NCBI GenBank assembly: GCA_943371005.1
Contig: CALRTB020000013.1
Coordinates: 1-64,000, forward strand
Origin: MRBY01 sp943371005
Lineage (GTDB): Bacteria; Cyanobacteriota; Cyanobacteriia; Cyanobacteriales; MRBY01
Direction of reading: 5' to 3'
DNA: 64,000 bases
Positions 44,377 through 52,385 of this stretch are shown piece after piece. Both the position numbers and the translations under genes were made by a program. Within the stretch, counting starts at the first letter, position 1. The number at the start of each line of letters is the position of its first letter. The notes below the pieces were generated by a model, which did no database searches, was not told the origin of the DNA, and saw only the letters and a program-made list of their open reading frames with translations.

Positions 44377-45503
44377 AGGGTCAAACGGAGGAGTGAAAAG
44401 TCGTCTTCGAGGTGATTTTGGTGGAGGCGATCGCCAATACTTTTGACCAGAGGCTGGAGAGAATTGCCCTGGAACCGCTGTAAGAAGTTCAGAAAAAGAT
44501 TCCATTGTTGTTTGTGGTTGATCGCCGCCGTATTTTCATAGACCCCATCACTAAACAGATACAAGCGGGAATTAAACGGCAGATAAAGGCTATGTTCTTC
44601 GTAGATACTGAGGTCGGGTGGCAACATCCCAATGGGAAACCCCTGGGCCTTCAGCAACTGCGGCGGTTCACCGGTATTGGGTTTCACTAGCACCGCCGGG
44701 GGATGGCCCGCACAGGCATAGGTGACAATCCGGTCATCCACGTCATAAACCCCGTACCACATGGTGAAATATTGTTCTTGCTGTTCGAGAAATTGGCAGG
44801 TGCGGTTGAGGTGATTCAAAACAGCCTTGGGGCTACGGTAGTCGAGGCCTTTGGTCTTATTCCGCGATCGCAGTAGGTTCAAAATGCTAATGGAAGGAAG
44901 TGCTGCTTTGAGGCCATGGCCCGACACATCTAAGAGATAAAACACCAATTCCTGGGGACTGAGCCAAAAATAATCAAAGCCATCGCCCCCCAATTGGGAA
45001 GAAGGAATAAAACAGCTATCGATCTGTAAATGATCTTGATAGAGGGGGTCTGGTAAGAGAGATTTAACGTATTGGGCTGCCTCGGTGAGTTCCGACTCTA
45101 GGGCGCGTTTCTGGGCAGTCAAATCCTGGGTCAGACGGCAGATCCGCAGGCCAGATCTCACCCTGGCTTCTAGTTCGTGGCTGCTAATGGGTTTACAGAG
45201 AAAATCATCAGCCCCTGCATCTAGACCCATCACCTTATCCTCAACGGCATCGAGGGCACTCAACAAAATAAAAAAGGTGGTCGACAGATCGGGGTGTTGT
45301 TTTACCGCTTGGCAGACTTCAATGCCATTCATTTCCGGCATCATCCAATCGGAAATGATGAGATCGGGCTGGGTGGCGATCGCCAAGTCCAATCCCGTTT
45401 TGCCATCACTCGCAGTGGTGACTTGATAACCCTTACGCTTGAGAGTTCGTTCCAAGAGAACCCGCATCGCAAGGTCATCATCAATGACAAGAATCTGAGG
45501 CAT
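44373..45503 (-). CDS. Response-regulator PP2C phosphatase (RsbU/SpoIIE type)
   Basis: 376 residues. A receiver domain (1-120; Asp52 in ISDWMMPEMNG) is linked by a helix (QKRALESELTEAAQYVKSLLP) to a SpoIIE-like PP2C phosphatase, with metal-binding GGDGFDYFWL and DVSGHGLKAAL and a C-terminal YLFSDGVYEN. This is the usual build of regulators that dephosphorylate anti-anti-sigma factors in partner-switching pathways. The divergent neighbour, 50 bp away, encodes an RsbW-like kinase domain, so the two may oppose each other on a common target. The STAS target protein is not in the window. The ATG is at 45501-45503. Confidence 0.9.
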   Translation of the reverse strand: MPQILVIDDDLAMRVLLERTLKRKGYQVTTASDGKTGLDLAIATQPDLIISDWMMPEMNGIEVCQAVKQHPDLSTTFFILLSALDAVEDKVMGLDAGADDFLCKPISSHELEARVRSGLRICRLTQDLTAQKRALESELTEAAQYVKSLLPDPLYQDHLQIDSCFIPSSQLGGDGFDYFWLSPQELVFYLLDVSGHGLKAALPSISILNLLRSRNKTKGLDYRSPKAVLNHLNRTCQFLEQQEQYFTMWYGVYDVDDRIVTYACAGHPPAVLVKPNTGEPPQLLKAQGFPIGMLPPDLSIYEEHSLYLPFNSRLYLFSDGVYENTAAINHKQQWNLFLNFLQRFQGNSLQPLVKSIGDRLHQNHLEDDFSLLRLTL

Positions 45504-45553
45504 TACTTAAGTTAAACTACCAAGGGAGAATATCCCTTTTTTGTGGCTGTACT

Positions 45554-46810
45554 TTGGCTATCTTAGACCAATTTCAATTCCAAATTCCCAGTGATACGGC
45601 TCAGTTAGATTTGCTCCTCCGACGCTGTGATGCGTTTCAGGGGCGCCATCGCCTTGCCAGCCAAGATTGGCTCCAGTGCAAACTGGTGATCGCTGAGGGA
45701 TTTACCAATGCAGTCCGCCATGCCCACGGAGAAGATCTCAAGCAGTGCCAGATCACCGTTGAACTCTGTCTCAGTCACCACAGCCTCGAAATCCGCATTT
45801 GGGATCACAGCCCCACTGTCTTTGACCTAGAGCAATATTACGCCACCCGGCAACACCAACAAACGACCCTAGAAGATGCGGGCGGTCGTGGCATGATGAT
45901 TCTGCAGAAGGTCGCCAACCACCTCACCTACCGCCGTGATCCCCAGCGGCAGCAGAATTATTTACATATCGTTAAACATCTAATGCCCCGTTTGTCTTCC
46001 CATTTCATCACCGTTGATCAATTGGGCGATCGCCTGGACGATCCCAACCTTGTGATTGTGGATTGTCGTTTTCGGCTTAATGATCCGACCTGGGGGGAAA
46101 CGCAATACCAGCAAGGTCATATTCCGGGGGCTTATTACTTGCACCTCGACCGGGATCTCTCTGGCCCCGTCCAAAAACATGGGGGGCGTCATCCTCTACC
46201 TAACCCAGAGGCCTTTGGGCAGTTGCTCTCTCGCCTTGGCATTAAGCGCAATCGCACCGAAGTAATTATCTATGATGATTTTCACTGTGCTTTTGGGGCG
46301 CGGTTTTGGTGGTTACTCAAATATTATGGCCATGACAAAGCCCGCCTGTTAGATGGTGGCTTCCCGGCTTGGCAAACCGCCCAAGGGCCTATCTCCAGTG
46401 AAATTCCTGATTTTAAGCCCGGTCAGTTTGAGCCAAGTTTACAACCCCAGTTGGTGATTAATCGTCAGGATTTATTAATTGCGACGGACAATCAGCGACT
46501 TGTGATCGATGCCCGGGATGGCGATCGTTATTTGGGCAAACTCGAACCTATTGATCCGATCGCCGGCCATATCCCTGGGGCACTCAATGTCCCTTGGAAA
46601 CAAATCACCGACTCCCAAGGGTTCGCCCAATCACCAGAAGCACAGCAAGCCCTTTGGGAAAACTTCTCCCCTGAGCAGGAGATTGTGCTGTATTGCGGCT
46701 CCGGAGTCACGGCCTGCGTCAACTGGCTCTCTTTGGAACTTACCGGCCACCATAACCTGAAACTATATCCTGGGGGCTGGAGCGATTGGTGCTCCTATTT
46801 AGCCCCCTAG
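45554..46810 (+). CDS. Fusion of an RsbW-like anti-sigma kinase with a tandem-rhodanese sulfurtransferase
   Basis: A 418-residue uninterrupted frame. Residues 1-140 are a GHKL ATPase of the RsbW/SpoIIAB type: N-box EGFTNAVRHAHG (Glu48, Asn52, His56), G1 IWDHSP (Asp84) and G2 DAGGRGM. Residues ~150-415 are a two-domain mercaptopyruvate/thiosulfate sulfurtransferase. The first rhodanese has YDDFHCAFGARFWWLL; the second has the active loop CGSGVTA with Cys381. The start is TTG at 45554; back to an in-frame TGA at 45485 there is no ATG or GTG. An internal ATG at 45983 (Met144) sits exactly at the junction and could start a separate sulfurtransferase. Confidence 0.8.
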   Translation: MAILDQFQFQIPSDTAQLDLLLRRCDAFQGRHRLASQDWLQCKLVIAEGFTNAVRHAHGEDLKQCQITVELCLSHHSLEIRIWDHSPTVFDLEQYYATRQHQQTTLEDAGGRGMMILQKVANHLTYRRDPQRQQNYLHIVKHLMPRLSSHFITVDQLGDRLDDPNLVIVDCRFRLNDPTWGETQYQQGHIPGAYYLHLDRDLSGPVQKHGGRHPLPNPEAFGQLLSRLGIKRNRTEVIIYDDFHCAFGARFWWLLKYYGHDKARLLDGGFPAWQTAQGPISSEIPDFKPGQFEPSLQPQLVINRQDLLIATDNQRLVIDARDGDRYLGKLEPIDPIAGHIPGALNVPWKQITDSQGFAQSPEAQQALWENFSPEQEIVLYCGSGVTACVNWLSLELTGHHNLKLYPGGWSDWCSYLAP

Positions 46811-46851
46811 GCCGACGAAAATCTCCTTTCCAGGAAAAATTCAGGGAGATG

Positions 46852-47547
46852 TTACCGGAGGCGGACTGCTTCCAACAGGCGGGAATAATAAAAACGGGTG
46901 CTGGTCATTTCGGTGCGGGCGATCGCAAAACCGTTATCAATTAAAATTTGGCGGATATCCATTTCCTTATGTTGGTAAGCACGGGTTGTCTTACTGGGAC
47001 CCGGAAAAAATTCACCAATTTTCTTGAGGATCGTTAGCCAAAACGTTTTCGGTGCAAAGCTGAGAATCAAGCGATCTTCACTGAGGGAGGCCAAGTGGGC
47101 AATCATTTTTGCCGCATCCTCGGTGGGGTAGTGGATTAGCACATCTAAGCAAATTACCGTGTTGTATTTACCGCTGATGCTTTCGAGATCTTTGGTTTCA
47201 AACTTGAGATTAGGGGTGTTGCCAAAGATTTTTGCGGCCCGTTCCTGGGCTTCACCAACCATTTTTTCAGAAATGTCGCTGGCGTAGATCGAGCGCGCGC
47301 CAGCCTCCATCAGGGGGATACTGAGACTACCGACCCCACAGCCAGCATCACAAATGCTTCTGAGGTTGAGATTTTGATCGGCCTTGAGCCAAGCCACCAC
47401 CTTATCAATGGTTTGTTGGTGCCCGACGCGGATATCAGCCTGGACTTTGTTGACATCCCCATCACCATAGATACGTCGCCAACGGTCAAAGCCCTTGGCA
47501 TTGAAATAATCTTTGACGATGGTTTTGTCATTGAGGGAGGAGGTCAT
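46852..47547 (-). CDS. chlM: Magnesium-protoporphyrin IX O-methyltransferase
   Basis: 231 residues. Methylates the C13 propionate of Mg-protoporphyrin IX with SAM, an essential step to chlorophyll. DYFNAKGFDRWRRIYGDG is the diagnostic opening; the SAM site is CDAGCGVGSLSIPL; FAPKTFWLTILKKIGEFFPGPSKTTRAYQH matches the substrate region. The ATG at 47545-47547 is preceded by a GA-rich stretch. It converges with the RsbW-rhodanese gene (41 bp between). Confidence 0.96.
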   Translation of the reverse strand: MTSSLNDKTIVKDYFNAKGFDRWRRIYGDGDVNKVQADIRVGHQQTIDKVVAWLKADQNLNLRSICDAGCGVGSLSIPLMEAGARSIYASDISEKMVGEAQERAAKIFGNTPNLKFETKDLESISGKYNTVICLDVLIHYPTEDAAKMIAHLASLSEDRLILSFAPKTFWLTILKKIGEFFPGPSKTTRAYQHKEMDIRQILIDNGFAIARTEMTSTRFYYSRLLEAVRLR

Positions 47548-47617
47548 GGCGCTTTGGATTCAAAAAAAATTAAAGGATTTTGTTATCGATCCAATAATGT
47601 AGCAGCTTTGGGAAACC

Positions 47618-48103
47618 CTAGGGGGATTGTTCTGTGGGGGACCATTGACAGTAGGGATAGCTAACGAGGTTGGCGTTGTAATAGCGGGGTTCGTGGCTGA
47701 CTTCTGGGCCGACCCAATCGGGTTTTGGGAAGACTTGATCGGCAGTGGTGAGTTCAATTTCCGCCAGGATTAAGCCTTGGTTTTCGCCGAGAAATTCATC
47801 TACCTCCCAGAGGAAATTATCTAGAGGAATGCGATAGCGAATTTTTTCAATCTGGGGGCGATCGCCTAAATGCTCTAGCATCTCTAGGGCTTCAATTAGG
47901 GGAATCGGATATTCAAATTCCAAGCGCCTGATCCCTTCGGTTTTACCTTTAATCGTCAAAAAAGCTTGTTCTCCGGCAATGCGCACTCGCACTGTTTTTT
48001 CGGGGGTTCGTTGGAGATAGCCTTGACGATAGGGAATTCCCGGAGCGAGATCCCGCCAGCGATCGCCAATCACGAGAAACTTTCGTTCGATTTCCTGGGG
48101 CAT
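47618..48103 (-). CDS. CYTH-domain protein (triphosphate tunnel metalloenzyme family)
   Basis: 161 residues with the N-terminal signature EIERKFLV (ExExK at residues 4-8), then VRVRIAGEQAFLTIKGK and LEFEYPIPLIEA, all typical of CYTH/TTM tunnel enzymes. Bacterial CYTH proteins usually hydrolyse inorganic triphosphate; some act as adenylate cyclases. Tripolyphosphatase is the likelier activity for a small stand-alone member. The ATG is at 48101-48103. It is upstream of chlM on the same strand (about 70 bp). Confidence 0.88.
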   Translation of the reverse strand: MPQEIERKFLVIGDRWRDLAPGIPYRQGYLQRTPEKTVRVRIAGEQAFLTIKGKTEGIRRLEFEYPIPLIEALEMLEHLGDRPQIEKIRYRIPLDNFLWEVDEFLGENQGLILAEIELTTADQVFPKPDWVGPEVSHEPRYYNANLVSYPYCQWSPTEQSP

Positions 48104-48186
48104 AGCGTGAAAACCTGGACAACGGCAGACCCCAAAGATTGTGGCCTAGAATGAGGATCAACTGTGCGATCGCCCAACAAAAATCC

Positions 48187-48900
48187 ATGATCGAAATCCA
48201 TAATCTCTCTAAGGTCTACGGCCAAGGGGACACTCAAATCTATGCCCTCAAACAGGTAGAACTCAGCATCCAAGCCGGGGAATACTGCTCCATTATGGGG
48301 GCATCGGGTTCCGGCAAATCAACTCTGATGAATATCATTGGTTGCCTCGATCAGCCCACCAGTGGTGATTATTTCCTCGATGGTCAAAATGTCGCCACCC
48401 TCAGCGATCGCCAACTGGCCACCATTCGGAATCGCAACATTGGGTTTGTTTTCCAGCAATTTCATCTCCTGCCCCAGATGAGCGCCCTCGAAAATGTCGT
48501 TTTGCCGATGGTCTATGGCAATGTCCCCCCCCAGGAACGGCGGGACCGGGCCGTCGCCGCTTTGACTAAAGTAGGTTTAGGCAGTCGTCTCTATAATCGT
48601 CCCAACCAACTCTCCGGAGGGCAACAACAACGGGTGGCGATCGCCAGGGCGATTGTGAACCGACCATTATTGCTGCTAGCGGACGAACCCACCGGCGCTT
48701 TAGACTCCCGGACAACCCAAGAAATTTTAGAGTTATTTCAAACCCTCCATGACGATGGCATGAGCGTGGTGATGGTCACCCACGAAACAGAAGTGGCCCG
48801 GCAAACCAAACGGATTATCTGGCTCCGGGATGGCCGGATTACGCACCCGAACCTAAGCCCTGCGGAAATGATCCAAGTGGCCATGGCCCCAAGCTCCTAA
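48187..48900 (+). CDS. MacB/LolD-type ABC transporter ATP-binding protein
   Basis: 237 residues. Walker A GASGSGKST, the Q-loop VFQQFHLLPQMSALENVVLPM, signature LSGGQQQRVAIARA, Walker B LLLADEPTGALD, and the switch His in VTHETEVA. The LLPQMSALENV and EPTGALDS wording is characteristic of the MacB/LolD/DevA class, which drives export of lipids, lipoproteins or glycolipids with an FtsX-like permease and a membrane-fusion protein. Neither partner is adjacent. The ATG at 48187 (MIEIHNLSK) is preferred over the TTG at 48139. Confidence 0.88.
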   Translation: MIEIHNLSKVYGQGDTQIYALKQVELSIQAGEYCSIMGASGSGKSTLMNIIGCLDQPTSGDYFLDGQNVATLSDRQLATIRNRNIGFVFQQFHLLPQMSALENVVLPMVYGNVPPQERRDRAVAALTKVGLGSRLYNRPNQLSGGQQQRVAIARAIVNRPLLLLADEPTGALDSRTTQEILELFQTLHDDGMSVVMVTHETEVARQTKRIIWLRDGRITHPNLSPAEMIQVAMAPSS

Positions 48901-49137
48901 GAATCCTACGGGAGTGGTATGCAATTTGGCGATCGCCATGGTTCAATTCAGATACACTTGGGACAAGACTTTGGGGAACCCTACCCCACCATAACGATTC
49001 CTTGGGAACTAACCCAGTAAAAAAACGATAAAATTCGCAAATTTTGTCAAACTTGGCCAAATCCCTTGTTACACTGCAGAGCAAAACCCATTGCATCTCC
49101 TGTTTCCCTCTCGCGTCCCGTCTACATCAGCACAACT

Positions 49138-50190
49138 ATGAGCAACTTTAACTTCCCCTCGCCAGAGCCCACGCCCCCCGAGACCGAAGCTAACCTCAAT
49201 CAGTCTCCGCCCCAGGCCCCCGAGACCGAAGCGACCAGTGCCGTAGATCCGGGTCATTCTGAAAAAAAACAACCAGAGTCTGCTAGTCCTAGCCCCACGA
49301 TTCCGAAGCCAAATCCCAACGCCGATGGCTATGTTATTGCCCACAAACTGAGGCAGCACAACCACGAACTGGTTAAAACCGTTGTCCAACTCGAAGAAGC
49401 TTTAGCCGAATCCCAAGAAAAGCTCCAGGCCCACATTATCCGTTCCCGCAGCGCTGACAGTCTCATTACCCAGCAGAGCGACGAACTGAATACGAGCCAG
49501 CAACAGCTTAGTCAGTTGGGACAAGAGCTCGAACAAGCCAAACAAAATGCCCGCCAATATCAAGAGATGCTCGCAGAACTAGAATACAAATTCCAAACCA
49601 GTCAAACGCAGTTGGCGAAAATTGAGCGCGAATGTGCCCTGCTCCAGGAAGCCTATAACGAGCAGCAGCAAAAACTGTTCGCCGCAGAACAAGAAATCAA
49701 GGATCTCCAGGTACGGCTCCAACGGCAACAACGCTAAACCCTCCAGTACAAATCGGCCTTGGATGAATGCGCAGATATTCCCGTGGAAAACGACTTGGCA
49801 ACTGGGGAAGCTTCGATGCCCAAGGCTTCTAACATTCAACCTTGGTCTGAGCCGGACACAACGACAACTGAGCCAGCCATACCGGCGATCGCCAAAGCAG
49901 ATCCCCACACCGAGGCTGACCTTGATCGTCAGTTAGCCGCCCTCGAAGAAGAAATTGAGGAAATGGAAGAATCCACCGGAGCCGCTTCCATCCTGAAGCC
50001 CACCATGAGTCTAAAGGCCGCCCTCCGGATTACTCCCCCTGTGACAAAACGGCGAGTCAGCGCCCCCATGGGCACCCCAACCAAAGCAGAAAATAACAAC
50101 TGGCCGGCACCAACGATTAACAGTTCCCGGAGCCAGAAGCGGCCGATGTCGGCGGCAGTGGTTGATTTACCAGCCTTTTTAAGGAACTAA
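49138..50190 (+). pseudogene. Coiled-coil protein gene interrupted by an in-frame TAA
   Basis: One reading frame of 351 codons from ATG 49138 (MSNFNFPSPEPTPP) to TAA 50188, broken by TAA at 49735-49737. The first part (199 residues) is a Pro/Glu-rich head plus a long coiled coil ending VRLQRQQR. Straight after the stop the same frame reads TLQYKSALDECAD and continues to an acidic helix (LAALEEEIEEMEE) and a basic tail ending AFLRN. Cyanobacterial relatives, as I recall, read RQQRYTLQYK, so TAC/TAT to TAA is the likely change. A shortened functional product, readthrough or a sequencing error are alternatives. Confidence 0.75.
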
Positions 50191-50199
50191 CTTCTATTT

Positions 50200-50262
50200 A
50201 AAGATTGGGTCTTCCCAGACCCCGTTGGTGATTGACCCAGTGGCGATCGCCAATCTTTTTTT
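50200..50262 (+). terminator. Candidate terminator before sufE
   Basis: AAAGATTGG (50200-50208) pairs with CCAATCTTT around 50250-50258, with an inner GGGTC/GACCC pairing, and is followed by a T-run to 50262. The stem-loop is long and branched, so the folding is less certain than a compact hairpin. Confidence 0.5.
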
Positions 50263-50320
50263 GTCACAATATTTAACAATAGAAGTTTTGAATTTTGTAG
50301 ACGTTTATTTTTAAGTGATT

Positions 50321-50764
50321 ATGCCTAAAACGTTACCTGCTAACCTCGAAAAAATCGTCAGTCGGTTTAAGCGAAAAACAGATCCCAAGCAAAAATATCA
50401 ACAGCTTTTGTGGTACGCCAATAAGCTCGACCCCATGGCCGACAGTGAAAAAAACGCCAACAATAAAGTCCATGGTTGCGTTTCCCAGGTTTTTATCACA
50501 GCAGACTACGAAGCGGGCAAAGTGACTTACCACGGGGATTCTGACGCCCAACTCGTGAAAGGATTGGTGGGACTATTGATTACAGGCTTAAATGGTTTAT
50601 CGCCCGCTGAAATCTTAGCGGTCACCCCAGACTTTATCGAAGAAACCGGTCTTAATGTAAGCTTGACGCCGTCCCGGGCCAATGGTTTTTATAACATTTT
50701 TAAAATGATGCAAAAAAAAGCAAAGGGCTTTGAAGTAGGGTTAGAAGCGAGTTCCAACTCATAA
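50321..50764 (+). CDS. sufE: SufE-family sulfur acceptor
   Basis: 147 residues. SufE takes persulfide sulfur from a cysteine desulfurase (SufS) and passes it to the SUF scaffold. The active cysteine is Cys53 in HGCVSQVF, and QQLLWYANKLDPM, then FIEETGLNVSLTPSRANGFYNI, match the family. The ATG at 50321 is preferred to GTG 50315. sufBCDS are not in this window; a separate cysteine desulfurase gene lies at 57517-58680. Confidence 0.94.
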   Translation: MPKTLPANLEKIVSRFKRKTDPKQKYQQLLWYANKLDPMADSEKNANNKVHGCVSQVFITADYEAGKVTYHGDSDAQLVKGLVGLLITGLNGLSPAEILAVTPDFIEETGLNVSLTPSRANGFYNIFKMMQKKAKGFEVGLEASSNS

Positions 50765-50831
50765 ATGAGAAAATTTTGATATCATTTACAACAAGTAATG
50801 TTGTTTGTTAAAAAAAGAAAATTTAAATCCT

Positions 50832-51197
50832 ATGGCACTTTTTGGCTTATTTGGCGGCAAGAAAAAGAACGAAGCTCCCAAGAGTGATTACTTCCTCGAC
50901 TTTGAAGAAGCCCAGACCCTTGGTGATACCGAATTGATGAAGAAGTCCGTAACTATCAAGCGGACTTTTCCTAAACTGAAGGGTCAAGGGGGCGCAACCG
51001 TCGTGACCCAAGTTTCCTCGGAAGTAGCCCGTAAGCTGAACAAAAACCAACAGGCTGCACCTCGGACAACGGAAGCGACCCAGTCTTCTTCTGAAACCAC
51101 GAGCACCCCTATCACCCCGGCAGCACCTCGTCCTAATTTGAAGGTCGATAGCAGCATGGATATGTTCCGTAACATGGCGAAGAAAATTAACCGCTAA
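50832..51197 (+). CDS. Small conserved protein of unknown function
   Basis: 121 residues from the ATG at 50832 (MALFGLFGGKKKNEAPKSDY). A short hydrophobic/basic start is followed by DYFLDFEEAQTLGDTELMKK and then a Ser/Thr/Pro-rich linker (TTEATQSSSETTSTP) and a basic amphipathic end (DMFRNMAKKINR). It has no signal peptide or catalytic motif. It lies 67 bp after sufE and is closed by a strong terminator. I recognise it only as a type of protein common in cyanobacteria; no function is assigned. Confidence 0.7.
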   Translation: MALFGLFGGKKKNEAPKSDYFLDFEEAQTLGDTELMKKSVTIKRTFPKLKGQGGATVVTQVSSEVARKLNKNQQAAPRTTEATQSSSETTSTPITPAAPRPNLKVDSSMDMFRNMAKKINR

Positions 51198-51255
51198 TCG
51201 TTAAGAACCATTGCGATTTTCGACGGTGATTTTCAGAAATATTCACCAGAAAACC

Positions 51256-51277
51256 GGGGGCTGATGCCCCCCTTTTT
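51256..51277 (+). terminator. Rho-independent terminator
   Basis: GGGGGC-TGAT-GCCCCC forms a six-pair GC stem with a tetraloop, followed by CTTTTT. It ends the transcript of the small gene at 50832-51197 and may also act on mrp from the opposite side only weakly. Confidence 0.85.
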
Positions 51278-51309
51278 CGTGTTGATTCAGTTGGATTTAG
51301 GGATTCAAT

Positions 51310-52371
51310 TTAGGCAAGGGCCGCCACAGAAACCTTTGCGGCGATCGCCTTAGCAATGGTGACCAGAGCCTTAGCCGAAGCCGATTCCGGTTGGGCGACC
51401 ACAATTGGTATGCCAGTATCGCCCCCTTCCCGGAGCGCAATTTCTAGGGGGATGCAGCCAAGGAGAGGCACAGCCAACTCATTAGCGGTTTTTTCGCCGC
51501 CCCCAGAACCAAACAGATCATATTGGCGATCTGGCAGATCTGGCGGAATAAAGTAGCTCATATTTTCCACAATCCCCAGCACATTGACCCCCATTTGCTG
51601 GAACATCTTGAGGCCCCGGCGCGAGTCGAGGAGAGAAACCGTTTGGGGAGTTGTGACAATGACGGCACCAGCCATGGGCACTGCCTGGGCCATGGTTAAC
51701 TGGGCATCACCAGTACCGGGGGGCATATCAACGATGAGATAATCTAGCTCTCCCCAATTCACTTGGTAGAGAAACTGACGAATGATGCCATTGAGCATCG
51801 GCCCCCGCCAAATCACCGGTTGATCCGGATCAATCAAAAACGCCATGGAAACCAGTTTGACCCCATGGTTGAATTCTGGCTGGAGAATATCTTGGCCGCC
51901 TGTTTTATCAACTTTGATTTCTACTTCACCAGTGCCCATCATGTTCGGCACATTTGGCCCGTAGATATCTGCGTCCAAAAGACCGACTTTGGCACCGGTT
52001 TGGGCCAGGGCGATCGCCACATTCACTGCAACGCTACTTTTACCAACGCCCCCTTTGCCGCTGGAGATGGCAATGATGTTTTTGACATTATCAATGCCCT
52101 GTTGACTAGGCAGTGCCTTTTGTTGCGGCGTTTCGGCGGTAACTTCCACATCTACGGCATTGACCCCAGGTAAAGGCAGCACAGCATTCTTGCACTCCTC
52201 GACGATAAATTCTTTGAGGGGGCAAGCGGGTGTGGTCAGCACCAGGGTAAATTTCACCGTGCCATTCTCCACAGAGACATTGCGGATCATATTGAGATCC
52301 ACCAGGCTTTTTTGGAGCTCAGGATCTTGAACGGGACGGAGGGCAGCCAGAATTGCTTGGGTATCAGCCAT
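51310..52371 (-). CDS. mrp: Mrp/ApbC-type iron-sulfur cluster carrier P-loop ATPase
   Basis: 353 residues. An N-terminal MIP18/DUF59 domain (about 1-80; TTPACP with Cys50) precedes a MinD-like ATPase with deviant Walker A GKGGVGKS (105-112), LLDADIYGPNVPNMMG and DMPPGTGD. The protein is expected to bind and deliver Fe-S clusters. Where many Mrp proteins have a CxxC pair for the bridging cluster, this one reads ENMSYFIPPDLPDRQYDLFG, without cysteine. I recall the same in other cyanobacterial Mrp proteins. The ATG is at 52369-52371, and crtR ends 15 bp upstream. Confidence 0.92.
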   Translation of the reverse strand: MADTQAILAALRPVQDPELQKSLVDLNMIRNVSVENGTVKFTLVLTTPACPLKEFIVEECKNAVLPLPGVNAVDVEVTAETPQQKALPSQQGIDNVKNIIAISSGKGGVGKSSVAVNVAIALAQTGAKVGLLDADIYGPNVPNMMGTGEVEIKVDKTGGQDILQPEFNHGVKLVSMAFLIDPDQPVIWRGPMLNGIIRQFLYQVNWGELDYLIVDMPPGTGDAQLTMAQAVPMAGAVIVTTPQTVSLLDSRRGLKMFQQMGVNVLGIVENMSYFIPPDLPDRQYDLFGSGGGEKTANELAVPLLGCIPLEIALREGGDTGIPIVVAQPESASAKALVTIAKAIAAKVSVAALA

Positions 52372-52385
52372 AACTTCAGGAAAAT

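Noticed and set aside
46811..46851. Possible hairpin between the RsbW-rhodanese gene and chlM
   Set aside because: ATCTCC/GGAGAT pairs across a long loop, with no clear T-run on either side; too weak to call a terminator.
49759..50190. Independent 143-codon gene starting at TTG 49759
   Set aside because: It is in the same frame as the upstream coiled-coil gene, follows the TAA by 21 bases, has no SD, and its N-terminus reads as the continuation of that gene. It is better treated as the distal part of one broken gene.
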